DNA from: Strigomonas culicis | Lineage: Eukaryota > Euglenozoa > Kinetoplastea > Trypanosomatida > Trypanosomatidae | NCBI GenBank assembly: GCA_000482145.1 | Contig: AUXH01000278.1 | Span: forward strand, 1-24,396 | Reading direction: 5' to 3' | DNA length: 24,396 nt | Shown here: positions 1-8,201 of the stretch, in pieces | Position numbering within the stretch: position 1 is the first letter of the stretch | Layout of the letters: each line of letters begins with the position of its first letter | Notes under the pieces: model-generated | Database searches by the model: none | Told to the model about the DNA's origin: nothing | Seen by the model: only the letters and a program-made list of their open reading frames with translations | Position numbers and translations under genes: made by a program

Positions 1-3000
1 CGCGCCCGGCGGCCCCGCGGCGGGGTGGCCCTGGCGCACGCGCGCCGCCGCCGGCGTGCCGGCGCCCAGCAGGTTCCGCTGCGCGCGCGGCACCAGCGCC
101 GCCGTCGGCGTCCGCTTGAAGGCCGCCTTCTTCTCGGGCCTGGCCGCCTCGGGCGGCGGGGCGGGGGCGGAATGGAGGCGCTCAAACACACGGGGCGGCT
201 TCTTCGCCACCACCGTCTTGCCGCGTGCGGCGGCGGGAGCCACCGCGGCCTCGCCCGCCGCGCTGGCCGCCTCCTCCTCCTTCGACGGCCGGCGCGCGGC
301 AGCGCTGTCGCTCTCGTCGTGGTCCATCCGCGCCGCATCCGGCGGGGCCACGGAGGGCTCGACCCGCGACTCGGGGCCGAGGGCCGGCAGCGCGGCGCCC
401 TCGCCGCTCGGCGAGCCGGGCAGGACCGGGAAGTCGCAGTACAGCTCCACGCGGCTCGCGGCGCCGGACCCGCCGGGCGCGAGCTCGCCCAGCATCACCA
501 GCCAGTCCTGGTCGTCGAAGATGGAGATGTAGTCGCCCTCCTGGTCCTCGTAGCGCACGCGCAGCTTGCGACCCGCGTCCACCGGCGTCACGGACTGCTC
601 CGAGCAGAAGGCATAGAGCTTCTCGTAGACGGCGCCGAAGGTCACGGACTCGGGCTCCTGGATGGGGATGATGCGTGTCTGCGACCAGAATCGCACCTTG
701 AGCTTCAGCGTCTGCATGCGGCGCAGACGCGCCTGCGCCTGCTCCACGAGCGGCCCGCTCATGCCCAGCTCCTGCGCGCGCTGCAGGCGGGTCCGCAGCT
801 CCTCCACGCCGACCCTGCCGGTCCCCGAGGCGCCGCCGGTGGAGCCCGTGCTTGTGCGCGCGGCGGTGCCGTTGCTGCCCGTCTCGTCCTGTGCGAATGA
901 GCGGTCGACGTGAGGGGTGCCGGCGGAGTTCAGCGTCGACGCGGCGCCGTCCTCCAGCGCGAGCTCCAGGTCGCGGCGGGCCTTCTCCTGCGTGTAGGCC
1001 TCAAACAGGTCGTCCACGACGTCCTGGTAGATGGCGGAGGTCTCGGGCAGCCACACGTCGCTCAGCTCGTGCGGCAGGCTCAGGTCGTGGATGGAGAGCG
1101 CGGCGGGCAGCAGCGTCACCAGCGGCTCCGCGCGCACGGGGCTGTTGGGGGAGGCGCCGACCGCGTCGCCCGCCCTGCCGCCGCTGTCGCCGCTGCCACG
1201 CCCCGGCTCCTCGCGGACGGCAGCGACGACGCCGCGCAACGCGCGCACGACGCGCTGCGCGTGGGATGGGTTCTGCGCGATGCCCAGCCGGTTGATCAGC
1301 TCGTTCGCGCGGTGGACGGCGAGGAAGAGGGCCAGGGCGTCGCCGCGCTTGATCTTGTGCGCTGTCTGCAGCGTGTTTGTGATGGACTCTACCTGCTGCA
1401 TGTCGGTCAGCCGCTGCTGCGCGCAGAGGAGCAGGCCCTCGTCGGTGCCGCACGACGGCCGCTGCGCCTCCGCGGCGTCGTCCGACGACACGCGCGACGT
1501 GTCGGACGACCGCTTCTTTGGGTCCACGTAGATCTGCGCGGCGCGCACCGCCTTGGCGAGCTCCCGCGTGTTGGGGCAGTTCATCGCCTGGCGCAGCGCG
1601 TCCACCGATCGCTGCTTCTCGTCCAGCGTGCGGCTCAGCTCGCCCAGCGGCTTCGCGATCTGCGCCTGGTGCAGGTCGCTGATGGTCTCGTTCGGCCGCA
1701 GGATGTCCTGCAGGTGCGGCACGGCCAGCGCCTCGCGCTCCGCCGCCTGCAGCGCCGCCTGCACGTCGCCCTTCGCGGCGGCCTGCCGGGCGCGCAGCAC
1801 CACCTGCCGCCACTGCGTCATGGCCGGGATCCACCGCTGCTCGAGCCACGCGAAGAAGGTGCCCTGCAGCATGGCCAGCTGGTACCGCGCCGACACGGTG
1901 CTCTTGGCGTGGAGCGCGCTGCGCTTCACCAGCGTCTTGAGCTCCTCGTAGAGGTCCATCACGCGCGAGATGTTCTGCTCGGCCGCCAGGCGCCGCAGCA
2001 GCACCACGTGCTGGCACGTCTTCACGAGCGTGTCGACGACCTCCTGGCAGTCGTCCACGACGTGGCGACGGTCCGCGAAGGCGGTGCGCAGCACCTCGTC
2101 CTCGTGCATGCAAAACTTGCGCTCGACCGTCTCGACCAGCGTGACGATGCGGGTGCACGCCCGCAGCGTGCGCCGCTCCAGCTCCTCCAGTGGCGTCGGC
2201 TGCGACAGCTTCGCGTACTCCAGCTCCGAGAAGGCGCGCAGCAGGTCGCGCGACGTCTCGTGGAGCTGCTCCAGCAGCGAGAAGTGGTCCGCCTGCCGCC
2301 GCGCCGAGACGGAGGCCGTGCCGCGCGGCTGCGGCAGCACCGTGGCGCGGAAGGACTCCAGACTCGCCGGCGGCGGCATGCTGCGGGTGCGGCTGCCGAG
2401 GGCCTGCGTGATGCCCTCGATGTAGTCCATCACCGCGTCCATCTCCTCCATCTGGTCGCACCGCTCCATGTCGAACAGACACGTCTGCGCCGCGCTCACG
2501 TCCTCCGCCGGCGCCGACTGCTTCGCGACGCGGTCGCGCCGAACCACCGCGTTGGGCGTACTCGACGTGCTGCTCGAGGAGGAGTCCACGTTGCGCTCCG
2601 CCAAGCGCTTCGGGACCTCCGGGGCGTCCATCTTGCGGTTCGGCTGCGAAACGGGCTTCGGCGCGGCCGCCGCGGATGGCGGCGTCGTCGCCGCCGGCTT
2701 GCGGACCCCCCTCTCCTTTGGAGAGGCCGCCGCCGCGGTCCCCTTCACGCCAGGCGCCGCGCGCACCGCGCCCGGGCGCGCCGCCGCCGAGGGCGAGTGC
2801 GGGCCGCCGTTGCCGACGCGCCGCGACAGGGGCTTCGACCCTTCCGGCGGCGCCGTGTTCTCCTTTGCGGAGGACGGGGCCGCGGCCGCGGGCGAGGCCG
2901 CGTGGCCCCCAGTCGACGGTCCCTTGCCGACGCTCAGAGCGTTGTCCGTGTTGCGCAGCCCCATCGCCTTGCTCTCCCCCCTCCGCGCGGCGTGGCGGCT

Positions 3001-3354
3001 GGGCTTCAGCTCCGACACGCCGGGCGTCGTCATGGCACTGATCACCACCGTGCTCGTGTCGGACAGGAGGCTGAGGCGGCCCTCCGTCGTCGCGGTGTCC
3101 CTGTGGCTGCTGCCACGCGCGCGGGACGCGCTACTACGGCTTTCCTTCGACAGCCGCGAAGGATGGGACTTCATGATGGGGTGGCGCACGCTCGCGCTCG
3201 TCGGCGCATCCCGCGGCGTCGCCGTTGACGTGGCCGTCGACGTGCTCGCTGCTACCGAAGGGGGCGTGGGGGGCGCAGGCCGCCGGATAATGTCGTTCAT
3301 CGACACCAGTGGCGTCTTGGCAGAAGGCACACGCACCTTTGCGCGCACGTCCAT
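1..3354 (-). CDS. PB1-domain protein, 3' end cut off by window edge
   Basis: The frame is open from ATG at 3354 to base 1 (1118 codons) with no stop, so the C-terminus lies outside the window. Residues 1-285 are Ser/Ala/Pro/Arg-rich and probably disordered. Residues about 290-640 are helical and coiled-coil-like. Another helical stretch at about 865-883 leads into a PB1 domain at about 884-975: a basic first strand (K884, K886, R888) and an acidic OPCA-type loop around residues 935-951 (E936, D937, E939, D941, D947, D948, D950). A domain with both a basic strand and an acidic loop could form head-to-tail oligomers, as known for type I/II PB1 domains (inference). The tail after 980 is again low complexity. 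No catalytic domain is seen in the visible part, so a scaffold role is the best guess. The start is supported by a splice-acceptor candidate 186 nt upstream and by the absence of any ATG in that leader. Specific function not recognised. Confidence 0.85.
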   Translation of the reverse strand, partial: MDVRAKVRVPSAKTPLVSMNDIIRRPAPPTPPSVAASTSTATSTATPRDAPTSASVRHPIMKSHPSRLSKESRSSASRARGSSHRDTATTEGRLSLLSDTSTVVISAMTTPGVSELKPSRHAARRGESKAMGLRNTDNALSVGKGPSTGGHAASPAAAAPSSAKENTAPPEGSKPLSRRVGNGGPHSPSAAARPGAVRAAPGVKGTAAAASPKERGVRKPAATTPPSAAAAPKPVSQPNRKMDAPEVPKRLAERNVDSSSSSTSSTPNAVVRRDRVAKQSAPAEDVSAAQTCLFDMERCDQMEEMDAVMDYIEGITQALGSRTRSMPPPASLESFRATVLPQPRGTASVSARRQADHFSLLEQLHETSRDLLRAFSELEYAKLSQPTPLEELERRTLRACTRIVTLVETVERKFCMHEDEVLRTAFADRRHVVDDCQEVVDTLVKTCQHVVLLRRLAAEQNISRVMDLYEELKTLVKRSALHAKSTVSARYQLAMLQGTFFAWLEQRWIPAMTQWRQVVLRARQAAAKGDVQAALQAAEREALAVPHLQDILRPNETISDLHQAQIAKPLGELSRTLDEKQRSVDALRQAMNCPNTRELAKAVRAAQIYVDPKKRSSDTSRVSSDDAAEAQRPSCGTDEGLLLCAQQRLTDMQQVESITNTLQTAHKIKRGDALALFLAVHRANELINRLGIAQNPSHAQRVVRALRGVVAAVREEPGRGSGDSGGRAGDAVGASPNSPVRAEPLVTLLPAALSIHDLSLPHELSDVWLPETSAIYQDVVDDLFEAYTQEKARRDLELALEDGAASTLNSAGTPHVDRSFAQDETGSNGTAARTSTGSTGGASGTGRVGVEELRTRLQRAQELGMSGPLVEQAQARLRRMQTLKLKVRFWSQTRIIPIQEPESVTFGAVYEKLYAFCSEQSVTPVDAGRKLRVRYEDQEGDYISIFDDQDWLVMLGELAPGGSGAASRVELYCDFPVLPGSPSGEGAALPALGPESRVEPSVAPPDAARMDHDESDSAAARRPSKEEEAASAAGEAAVAPAAARGKTVVAKKPPRVFERLHSAPAPPPEAARPEKKAAFKRTPTAALVPRAQRNLLGAGTPAAARVRQGHPAAGPPGA

Positions 3355-3767
3355 CTCCTAGTAAGAGCGAATTAGAACAAAGAAGCAAAAATGCAATGCT
3401 GCAAAAAGAAGCAAAGTGGTATATCTAAAAGCACAAAATAAAAATAAAAAAAGAAGAGTACACAATGTATAGTTTATGGGGAGGGAGGGCGAAATGCGAT
3501 ACTGTGAAAACAGTAGCAAAATCTACAAATACAAATTCTACTAGCGTACGAAGAAAAAGAAAGGAGAGAAAAAGAGAAAAAGAAGGTGGTGATATGCAAC
3601 TCCGGCAGGGAAGCTCGTGTGTGTGTGTAGATGCACAAGACCACTGCGTACCCACAAGCAAAGAAGAGATACAGACAAGTATAGGAGCGTCCCAAGCCAC
3701 GCACAAGTGGGTGAGTGTTCGCACAAGCACAGGCGAACGCAAGAAAATGAATTGTCCCAGGTCCACG
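3355..3767. other. intergenic spacer (PB1 gene / glycoprotein gene)
   Basis: AT- and purine-rich spacer of 413 bases. It holds the leader and splice-acceptor candidate of the PB1 gene and the 3' UTR of the upstream glycoprotein gene, plus a short GT run near 3618-3628. Nothing else is seen. Confidence 0.6.
3541..3586 (-). promoter_or_regulatory. candidate trans-splice acceptor for the PB1-protein gene
   Basis: On the minus strand a pyrimidine tract (about 3550-3586) is followed by an AG at 3542-3541. It would give a 5' UTR of about 186 nt containing no ATG. A second shorter tract nearer the gene (about 3436-3455) is an alternative. Confidence 0.5.
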
Positions 3768-4823
3768 TCACAAGTCGCCTCGGCTGCTGTTGTCCTCATC
3801 CCCGTCTGCCGTGGCGGTCACCACGACCAGCTGCTCCGCGGCCTCCGCGGCAGCCGGCGCCTGCCTCGCGAGATGCCCGCGCGCGCGCAGCTGCTCCAGG
3901 TGCAGCTCAAAGGGAACAACGAGCCGCCCGAGTTGCTCGCCCTCGTCCTCGTGGGCGCCGCTCGCCGCCGGGGCGTACAGCGCCCGCTGGCGCCACAGGT
4001 TGAGGTGCATCTCCCACCGCCCCTCCTCCAAGCGGTGGAGCGGCTTCGTGACGACAGCCGTGAAGCGCTCCTCCTCGCCGACCTCGGCCAGCGGCTGCAG
4101 CATCACCTCCCCCTCGCGGGGCCCCGGCAGCGGGAGCGGGCAGCGCCAGATCACTTGGCGCAGGGGCGGCGGCGGCGCGGCGCCGCCCTCCTCCACGGGC
4201 GCATCCGTCGCGTTCTCCCACGCACAGGCGGACGCCTCGAGGGCGTCGCAGCAGAGGCTGTACCCGTCCTCGCCCTTGTAGTGCACCGTGCTGCCGTGCG
4301 TCTTCGCGCGCAGCTTCACGTCGAAGCGCCACGGGTCGGGCCGGCGGTGCACCCAGGCGCCGTCCGGCGCCGCCGCGGCCGCGGCCGCGCCGTCCGTGCG
4401 GTTCAGCGCCACGAAGAGGTCCTCCGCCGTGCCGGTGTGTGTTGCAAAGCGCTGCGCGGCGTCCGCGTGCCGTCGGAGCTGCACCCGCAGCGTCGCGTTG
4501 CAGGACGGCGTCTCCGCGCCCTCCCCCTCCGCGCAGCGCAGCCCCATGGAGGCACCCAGGACGTCCACGTAGCCGAAGTCGCAGTTGCGCTCTTTTGGCG
4601 TCTTGGCGACGTTGGAAAAGGCGCTCATGGCGGACAGCGGCCGTTGGCACTTGAACGCGGTAAAGTGTTGGGTGTGCGCAGCGGCCGGGTCCGCGCTGGG
4701 CGACGTCCCACCAGCAGCCCCAGCCGCAGTGGCCGTCACCGCCGCGATGACCCACAGCACCAGAGCGAGGAAAAGCACGTTCCTCGTGCAGCAGCGCATC
4801 GTTTTCTGGTTCGTAGGACGCAT
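3768..4823 (-). CDS. predicted secreted or membrane-associated Cys-containing glycoprotein, unknown function
   Basis: 351 residues. The N-terminus is a classic signal peptide or signal anchor: basic residues to about 14, hydrophobic core at 16-34, small residues after. An internal ATG at residue 9 (4799) could also serve as start and keeps the signal. Beyond it are eight cysteines (C59, C81, C97, C108, C191, C192, C200, C228), an even number compatible with disulfides, and four N-glycosylation sequons (N109, N141, N204, N345). There is an Ala run at 146-152 and an acidic C-terminus. No second membrane span or clear GPI signal is seen, so the protein probably resides in the secretory lumen or is exported (inference). 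No family recognised; probably kinetoplastid-restricted. Confidence 0.8.
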   Translation of the reverse strand: MRPTNQKTMRCCTRNVLFLALVLWVIAAVTATAAGAAGGTSPSADPAAAHTQHFTAFKCQRPLSAMSAFSNVAKTPKERNCDFGYVDVLGASMGLRCAEGEGAETPSCNATLRVQLRRHADAAQRFATHTGTAEDLFVALNRTDGAAAAAAAPDGAWVHRRPDPWRFDVKLRAKTHGSTVHYKGEDGYSLCCDALEASACAWENATDAPVEEGGAAPPPPLRQVIWRCPLPLPGPREGEVMLQPLAEVGEEERFTAVVTKPLHRLEEGRWEMHLNLWRQRALYAPAASGAHEDEGEQLGRLVVPFELHLEQLRARGHLARQAPAAAEAAEQLVVVTATADGDEDNSSRGDL

Positions 4824-4862
4824 GAAGTGGAAAAAGAGAACTGTGACCCTTTTCCAATATGT

Positions 4863-4916
4863 CTACTTGAGATAATGAGAGCGAGACAGAAAGAGAGAGA
4901 AGAAGAATAGAAGAGC
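4863..4916 (-). promoter_or_regulatory. candidate trans-splice acceptor for the glycoprotein gene
   Basis: A long C/T tract on the minus strand (about 4876-4914) is followed by AG dinucleotides at 4867-4866 and 4864-4863, about 40 nt before the ATG at 4823. Confidence 0.55.
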
Positions 4917-5143
4917 ATGAATTCTGCTATGAATAGACAACACGGGCATTGGCTATTTCCAACAGCATACCTTTTGAAAGAGGGGAAACTAGACGACACA
5001 CAGGAGTGTAGCACACCTTGTACACATAGGCTAAAGCGAGGGAACAGAGAGAATGGACTTTTCTTCTGATCCAGGCAGAAAGGCGAAAAGGAATTTGACT
5101 GTTAATCTAATATACAGTAAAGCAATACGTAATTTACACCAGT

Positions 5144-5218
5144 GATTCTCTTTTATTATTATTGTCTGAGCGAAGCGAGGCACGTACTTCCAATAATAAT
5201 AATAATAATAAAAGAATC
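5144..5218 (-). repeat. inverted repeat / stem-loop of TTA/TAA repeats in a 3' UTR
   Basis: Arms at 5144-5164 and 5191-5218 are complementary (GATTC plus a TTTTATTATTATTG-type core; 2-nt bulge, one arm longer by three triplets), with a 26-base loop at 5165-5190. It starts about 40 nt after the stop codon at 5258. In RNA it would fold into a long A-U stem. Confidence 0.7.
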
Positions 5219-5229
5219 ATTGTACAATG
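5218..5229. repeat. perfect 12-bp palindrome CATTGTACAATG
   Basis: The sequence equals its own reverse complement. It sits about 29 nt after the stop codon of the 818-residue membrane protein gene and abuts the hairpin. Its TGTACAAT core recurs at a similar position after the DHHC gene (9600-9607). Confidence 0.6.
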
Positions 5230-5257
5230 TGTAAACACGAGACACCTGCAATCTCAA

Positions 5258-7714
5258 TTACAACTGGATCGTTTCCCGCACAACGGTGCCGGACGGTTGG
5301 TGTGGCGCCTGCACGTCCCCGTCGAGCGAGGTGCCGCGCGAGGAGCCGGACAGATCTTCAATAGAGATGCCGCGTAGCTCCGCAAAGAGCGGCTTGTCCG
5401 CCTCCCTCTCGTTGACGTAGATGGTGGCGCTCGTGAGCACGCAGAACACGCCGCTGATGACACACTCCACCACCGGGAGGCACATCCGCCGCGGTGGGCC
5501 GTCGCTCGGCTGCGTCCGCACGTTCGCGTGTGCCCGCGGCCTGTCCAGCTCCCGCGGCGCGGGCTCCGGCGACGGGATCAGCGTGTAGGCGCTCTCCACG
5601 CGCGGCACGAAGCGTTGGAACAACGTGGCAGCACCACTGGGCGGCTCCGCCCGTGCCCCGCCGGCGGTGCTGCGGCCGAGGCTCGGCTGCACAGCGGTCG
5701 CATCGAGCGGCGACGCGGGCAGCGGCCGAAACGCGGCGCTGCTGCGCCACTGCACGTCCACCCACAGACACGTGAGCCGCATCGGCCGGTCGGGCAGCGG
5801 CGCCCACGCGATGATGAAGGAGTCCGCCGCCTTGAAGGGCTCCGCGTGGGCGGACTCGCGCGGCTCGCCCGCCGCGGCCCGGGGCGGGGTGCCCTGGTGC
5901 GCAAGGGGCTGCCCCTCCGCGCCGAGCTTGACGGCGAGGGACGAGAGATCCGGCACGCCGCTCTGGCCCTGGTCCTCGACGTGGCAGTAGGAAAAGTCCG
6001 CCATCCGGCGCTCCGCGATGGTGAGGGCCTGGCGCGCGCCGCCCTGGATGAGGAAGGCCACGTAGGGCCTGTTGTCCTTGCCCGGTCGGAACACAAGCGT
6101 GTCCGTCTCGCTGCGCGGCGACCCGTCGCCCCTCGTGTGGGCGGCGATCGCCTCGAAGCCGAACACCCTGGGGTGGCATGCCGCCTTCTTCGAGTAGTTC
6201 CCCTTCGCGTCCAGCTGCACCATCACCGCGTAGAAGAAGACGCTCGCGCTGTCCATGTAGAAGCGGTTGCCGCGCACAAGCGCGATGGTGGACGCGCGCG
6301 GCGCGGCCGTCTCCGTCTCCTCCAGCCGCTTCGAGTTCGCCTCCGCCGGCACCTCGTCCCCGGAGTCGGTGGGCGGCAGCGCGGGCTTGCTGTGGCTGAG
6401 GGTGCGCCTCGCCTGTATCTCCAGGTGCGCCTTCACGGGCGTTGCCGCCGCCTCCGCCGCGTGGCTCAGCGCCGCCGCCGCCGTCACGCCCGGGGGTGCG
6501 TCCGCCAGCTCCTCCGCCGTTTCGGTGAAGGCGGCCGCCCCGTCGGGCGGCGGCGCGGCGGCGGCGCCCGGGCCGTCCTCCGCCGCCGCGTCCACCAGGA
6601 TGTCCGCCTCGTAACTGGAGGCGGCGCGCCCGCCGCTCCGCGGCTCGCGGTCAGGGTGCGGCGCCAGCGGCGGGCTGCCGGCCACGGGCACCACCTGCGG
6701 CAGCCCCCCGTGGTCGAATGCCTCGCGCGCCACGCTCGGCGTGGCGGACTGCGCCAGCGGGGTGAAGAGCGGCAGGCGCACGGAGGAGGGCGAGCGGCGG
6801 CCCGGCGCGCGGAGGTCCGTCGTCAAGCGACTCAGGCTGACCGTCGCCATCCGCTTCGTGTCAAGCAGGTCGACGGCGGTGCGGCTGATGGAGCTGTCGC
6901 CCAGGGCGCGGCTCGCCGTCCCGCTGGCGTGCGCGCCCTTGAGGATGATGGACAGCAGCATCTTCTGCAGCTCGATGAAGGCCAGGAGAAACACTTTGAG
7001 AATGCGCTGCTGCTGCCGCATGAAGGGCTGCATCGAGACCTCGTTGGTTTCCGTGAACTGGTGGAGCTGCGAGTTGACCCACTTCATCTCCCGCTCGACG
7101 TCGAGGGTGTCCTCGCCGCGGCGGGCCGCGGGCGACATGGTGTACACAAAGGGCCGGCCCTTCTCCTGGTTGAAGTCCGCAAAGATGCTGCGCTCGCTCT
7201 CTCTCGCAAGGGTATCGGACATTTCCTTGGGCAGTCGGACGTTGAAGCTGCGCTTCGTGGCATGGTTGAAGTCGGCCGCCTTCTGGATGTACTCCCGGTG
7301 CTGGTCGAGCTCCCGAGCGGAGTGCAACAGAAAGTGGTTGAAGCGCCGCATCGGCACCTCGAGCGAGTAGAACTGAATAATGGTCCCCAAGACGGTGAGC
7401 GCGGGAATGATGGTGGCCACGTAAATCAGGCGTGTCTCGTACTCGGACAAATAGAGCGGCGGAACGCCGACGACAACCAGACAGGCACCCAACAAGATGA
7501 AGGTGTAGAAGGCGGTGCTAATGGCGGAGCAGACACCTTCGTGCACATCCTTTGGGGAGAAGGACTTCTTGATGGGCGTGGGCTCGTATTGCTCCAGTAA
7601 GTTGTCTAATTGCTGGTTAACAGCATCGTTGTTATAAATGTTGACTAAACCGGAGTGGTTTGCAATGTGGTTGTCCACGTCCACGTACGTTGTCTGTCGA
7701 CTCGTTTCTGTCAT
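5258..7714 (-). CDS. multi-span membrane protein of unknown function, 818 aa
   Basis: The N-terminal 60 residues are polar. Two hydrophobic segments follow at about 64-88 and 96-117, then a charged helical region (120-235) and another hydrophobic, possibly membrane, helix at about 237-259. Residues about 295-470 are an Ala/Pro/Ser-rich low-complexity linker. The C-terminal half (about 475-770) looks folded and contains a Cys/aromatic segment at 745-766 (C745, C751, G755, F757, C758, Y766) that closely resembles residues 105-125 of the neighbouring upstream gene product. A looser copy (aromatic-x-SA-x-aromatic) lies near residues 480-500. The 745-766 stretch could be mistaken for a membrane span, but its match to a less hydrophobic segment next door argues for beta structure (inference). 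Family not recognised; probably kinetoplastid-specific. A splice-acceptor candidate lies about 115 nt upstream of the chosen start. Confidence 0.85.
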   Translation of the reverse strand: MTETSRQTTYVDVDNHIANHSGLVNIYNNDAVNQQLDNLLEQYEPTPIKKSFSPKDVHEGVCSAISTAFYTFILLGACLVVVGVPPLYLSEYETRLIYVATIIPALTVLGTIIQFYSLEVPMRRFNHFLLHSARELDQHREYIQKAADFNHATKRSFNVRLPKEMSDTLARESERSIFADFNQEKGRPFVYTMSPAARRGEDTLDVEREMKWVNSQLHQFTETNEVSMQPFMRQQQRILKVFLLAFIELQKMLLSIILKGAHASGTASRALGDSSISRTAVDLLDTKRMATVSLSRLTTDLRAPGRRSPSSVRLPLFTPLAQSATPSVAREAFDHGGLPQVVPVAGSPPLAPHPDREPRSGGRAASSYEADILVDAAAEDGPGAAAAPPPDGAAAFTETAEELADAPPGVTAAAALSHAAEAAATPVKAHLEIQARRTLSHSKPALPPTDSGDEVPAEANSKRLEETETAAPRASTIALVRGNRFYMDSASVFFYAVMVQLDAKGNYSKKAACHPRVFGFEAIAAHTRGDGSPRSETDTLVFRPGKDNRPYVAFLIQGGARQALTIAERRMADFSYCHVEDQGQSGVPDLSSLAVKLGAEGQPLAHQGTPPRAAAGEPRESAHAEPFKAADSFIIAWAPLPDRPMRLTCLWVDVQWRSSAAFRPLPASPLDATAVQPSLGRSTAGGARAEPPSGAATLFQRFVPRVESAYTLIPSPEPAPRELDRPRAHANVRTQPSDGPPRRMCLPVVECVISGVFCVLTSATIYVNEREADKPLFAELRGISIEDLSGSSRGTSLDGDVQAPHQPSGTVVRETIQL

Positions 7715-8201
7715 TTACGTTTGCCCTTTTTGTGTACTGTTGATTTTGTCTTCTATTTTGTATTGTCCGCCACTTCTTGAGAACTACAGTGGCCGGCACC
7801 GTTCGATAAAAAAGAATTCGGTTTGGTACTAAGCATAAAGCGCCATGTCACACACGCATACAATATATATAAACAAGTATATATAAACAGAAGAGAAGAG
7901 AAAAAGGTAAAGAAGACAGTTACAGAGACCACAGACCGCAGACACACCGCGTGAAAAAGCCCAATCTCCCTTGAAAAAAACGAAACCACAGTGTAAACTG
8001 GTAACCATTCAATTCTCTGTTAGAGTATACAGAAGAAATAAAAAGAAAAAAAACATTAATACTGAGCTAAAAAGAAAAAATGACTGCAATACTTTTAACA
8101 AAGCTAATAGAAAGAGCAAGAAATGAGTGCACGAAGCACGCCGTGTACTATCAACACGAGCCACGCAGAGAGTGGCCCCGACCGTCCCATCGCCCGCACC
8201 T
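7715..8201. other. intergenic spacer between the two unknown membrane protein genes
   Basis: 487 bases, AT-rich, with the splice-acceptor candidate above, short TATATA runs near 7863-7888, and A-rich stretches up to the stop codon at 8202. No gene or RNA is seen. Confidence 0.6.
7829..7915 (-). promoter_or_regulatory. candidate trans-splice acceptor for the 818-aa membrane protein gene
   Basis: Pyrimidine tract at about 7889-7915 (minus strand). The first AG downstream is at 7830-7829, about 60 nt after the tract, giving a 5' UTR of about 114 nt. Confidence 0.45.

Larger units (their letters stand above)
4824..5257. other. intergenic spacer with 3' UTR hairpin
   Basis: 434 bases, AT-rich. 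It contains the glycoprotein gene's splice signal at its left and, at its right, the 3' UTR of the 818-residue membrane protein gene with a palindrome (5218-5229) and a long inverted repeat (5144-5218), listed separately. Confidence 0.6.

Noticed and set aside
1001..2482. Minus-strand open frame of 493 codons inside the PB1-gene region
   Set aside because: It is in a different frame from the continuous 1118-codon frame, has a Gly/Arg/Ala/His composition typical of shifted GC-rich frames and no domains; the longer frame carries the PB1 domain.
3465..4910. Plus-strand open frame of 481 codons across the glycoprotein gene and both flanking spacers
   Set aside because: It crosses AT-rich spacer and GC-rich coding sequence alike, and is antisense to a gene with a clear signal peptide.
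5441..5482. C-terminal membrane span in the 818-aa protein
   Set aside because: Not ruled out, but the segment aligns with a much less hydrophobic segment of the neighbouring protein, so a beta-structure motif is preferred.
5528..7600. Plus-strand open frame of 690 codons
   Set aside because: Antisense to the 818-aa membrane protein gene; Arg/His/Val-rich with no motif, and no pyrimidine tract/AG signal at its start on the plus strand.
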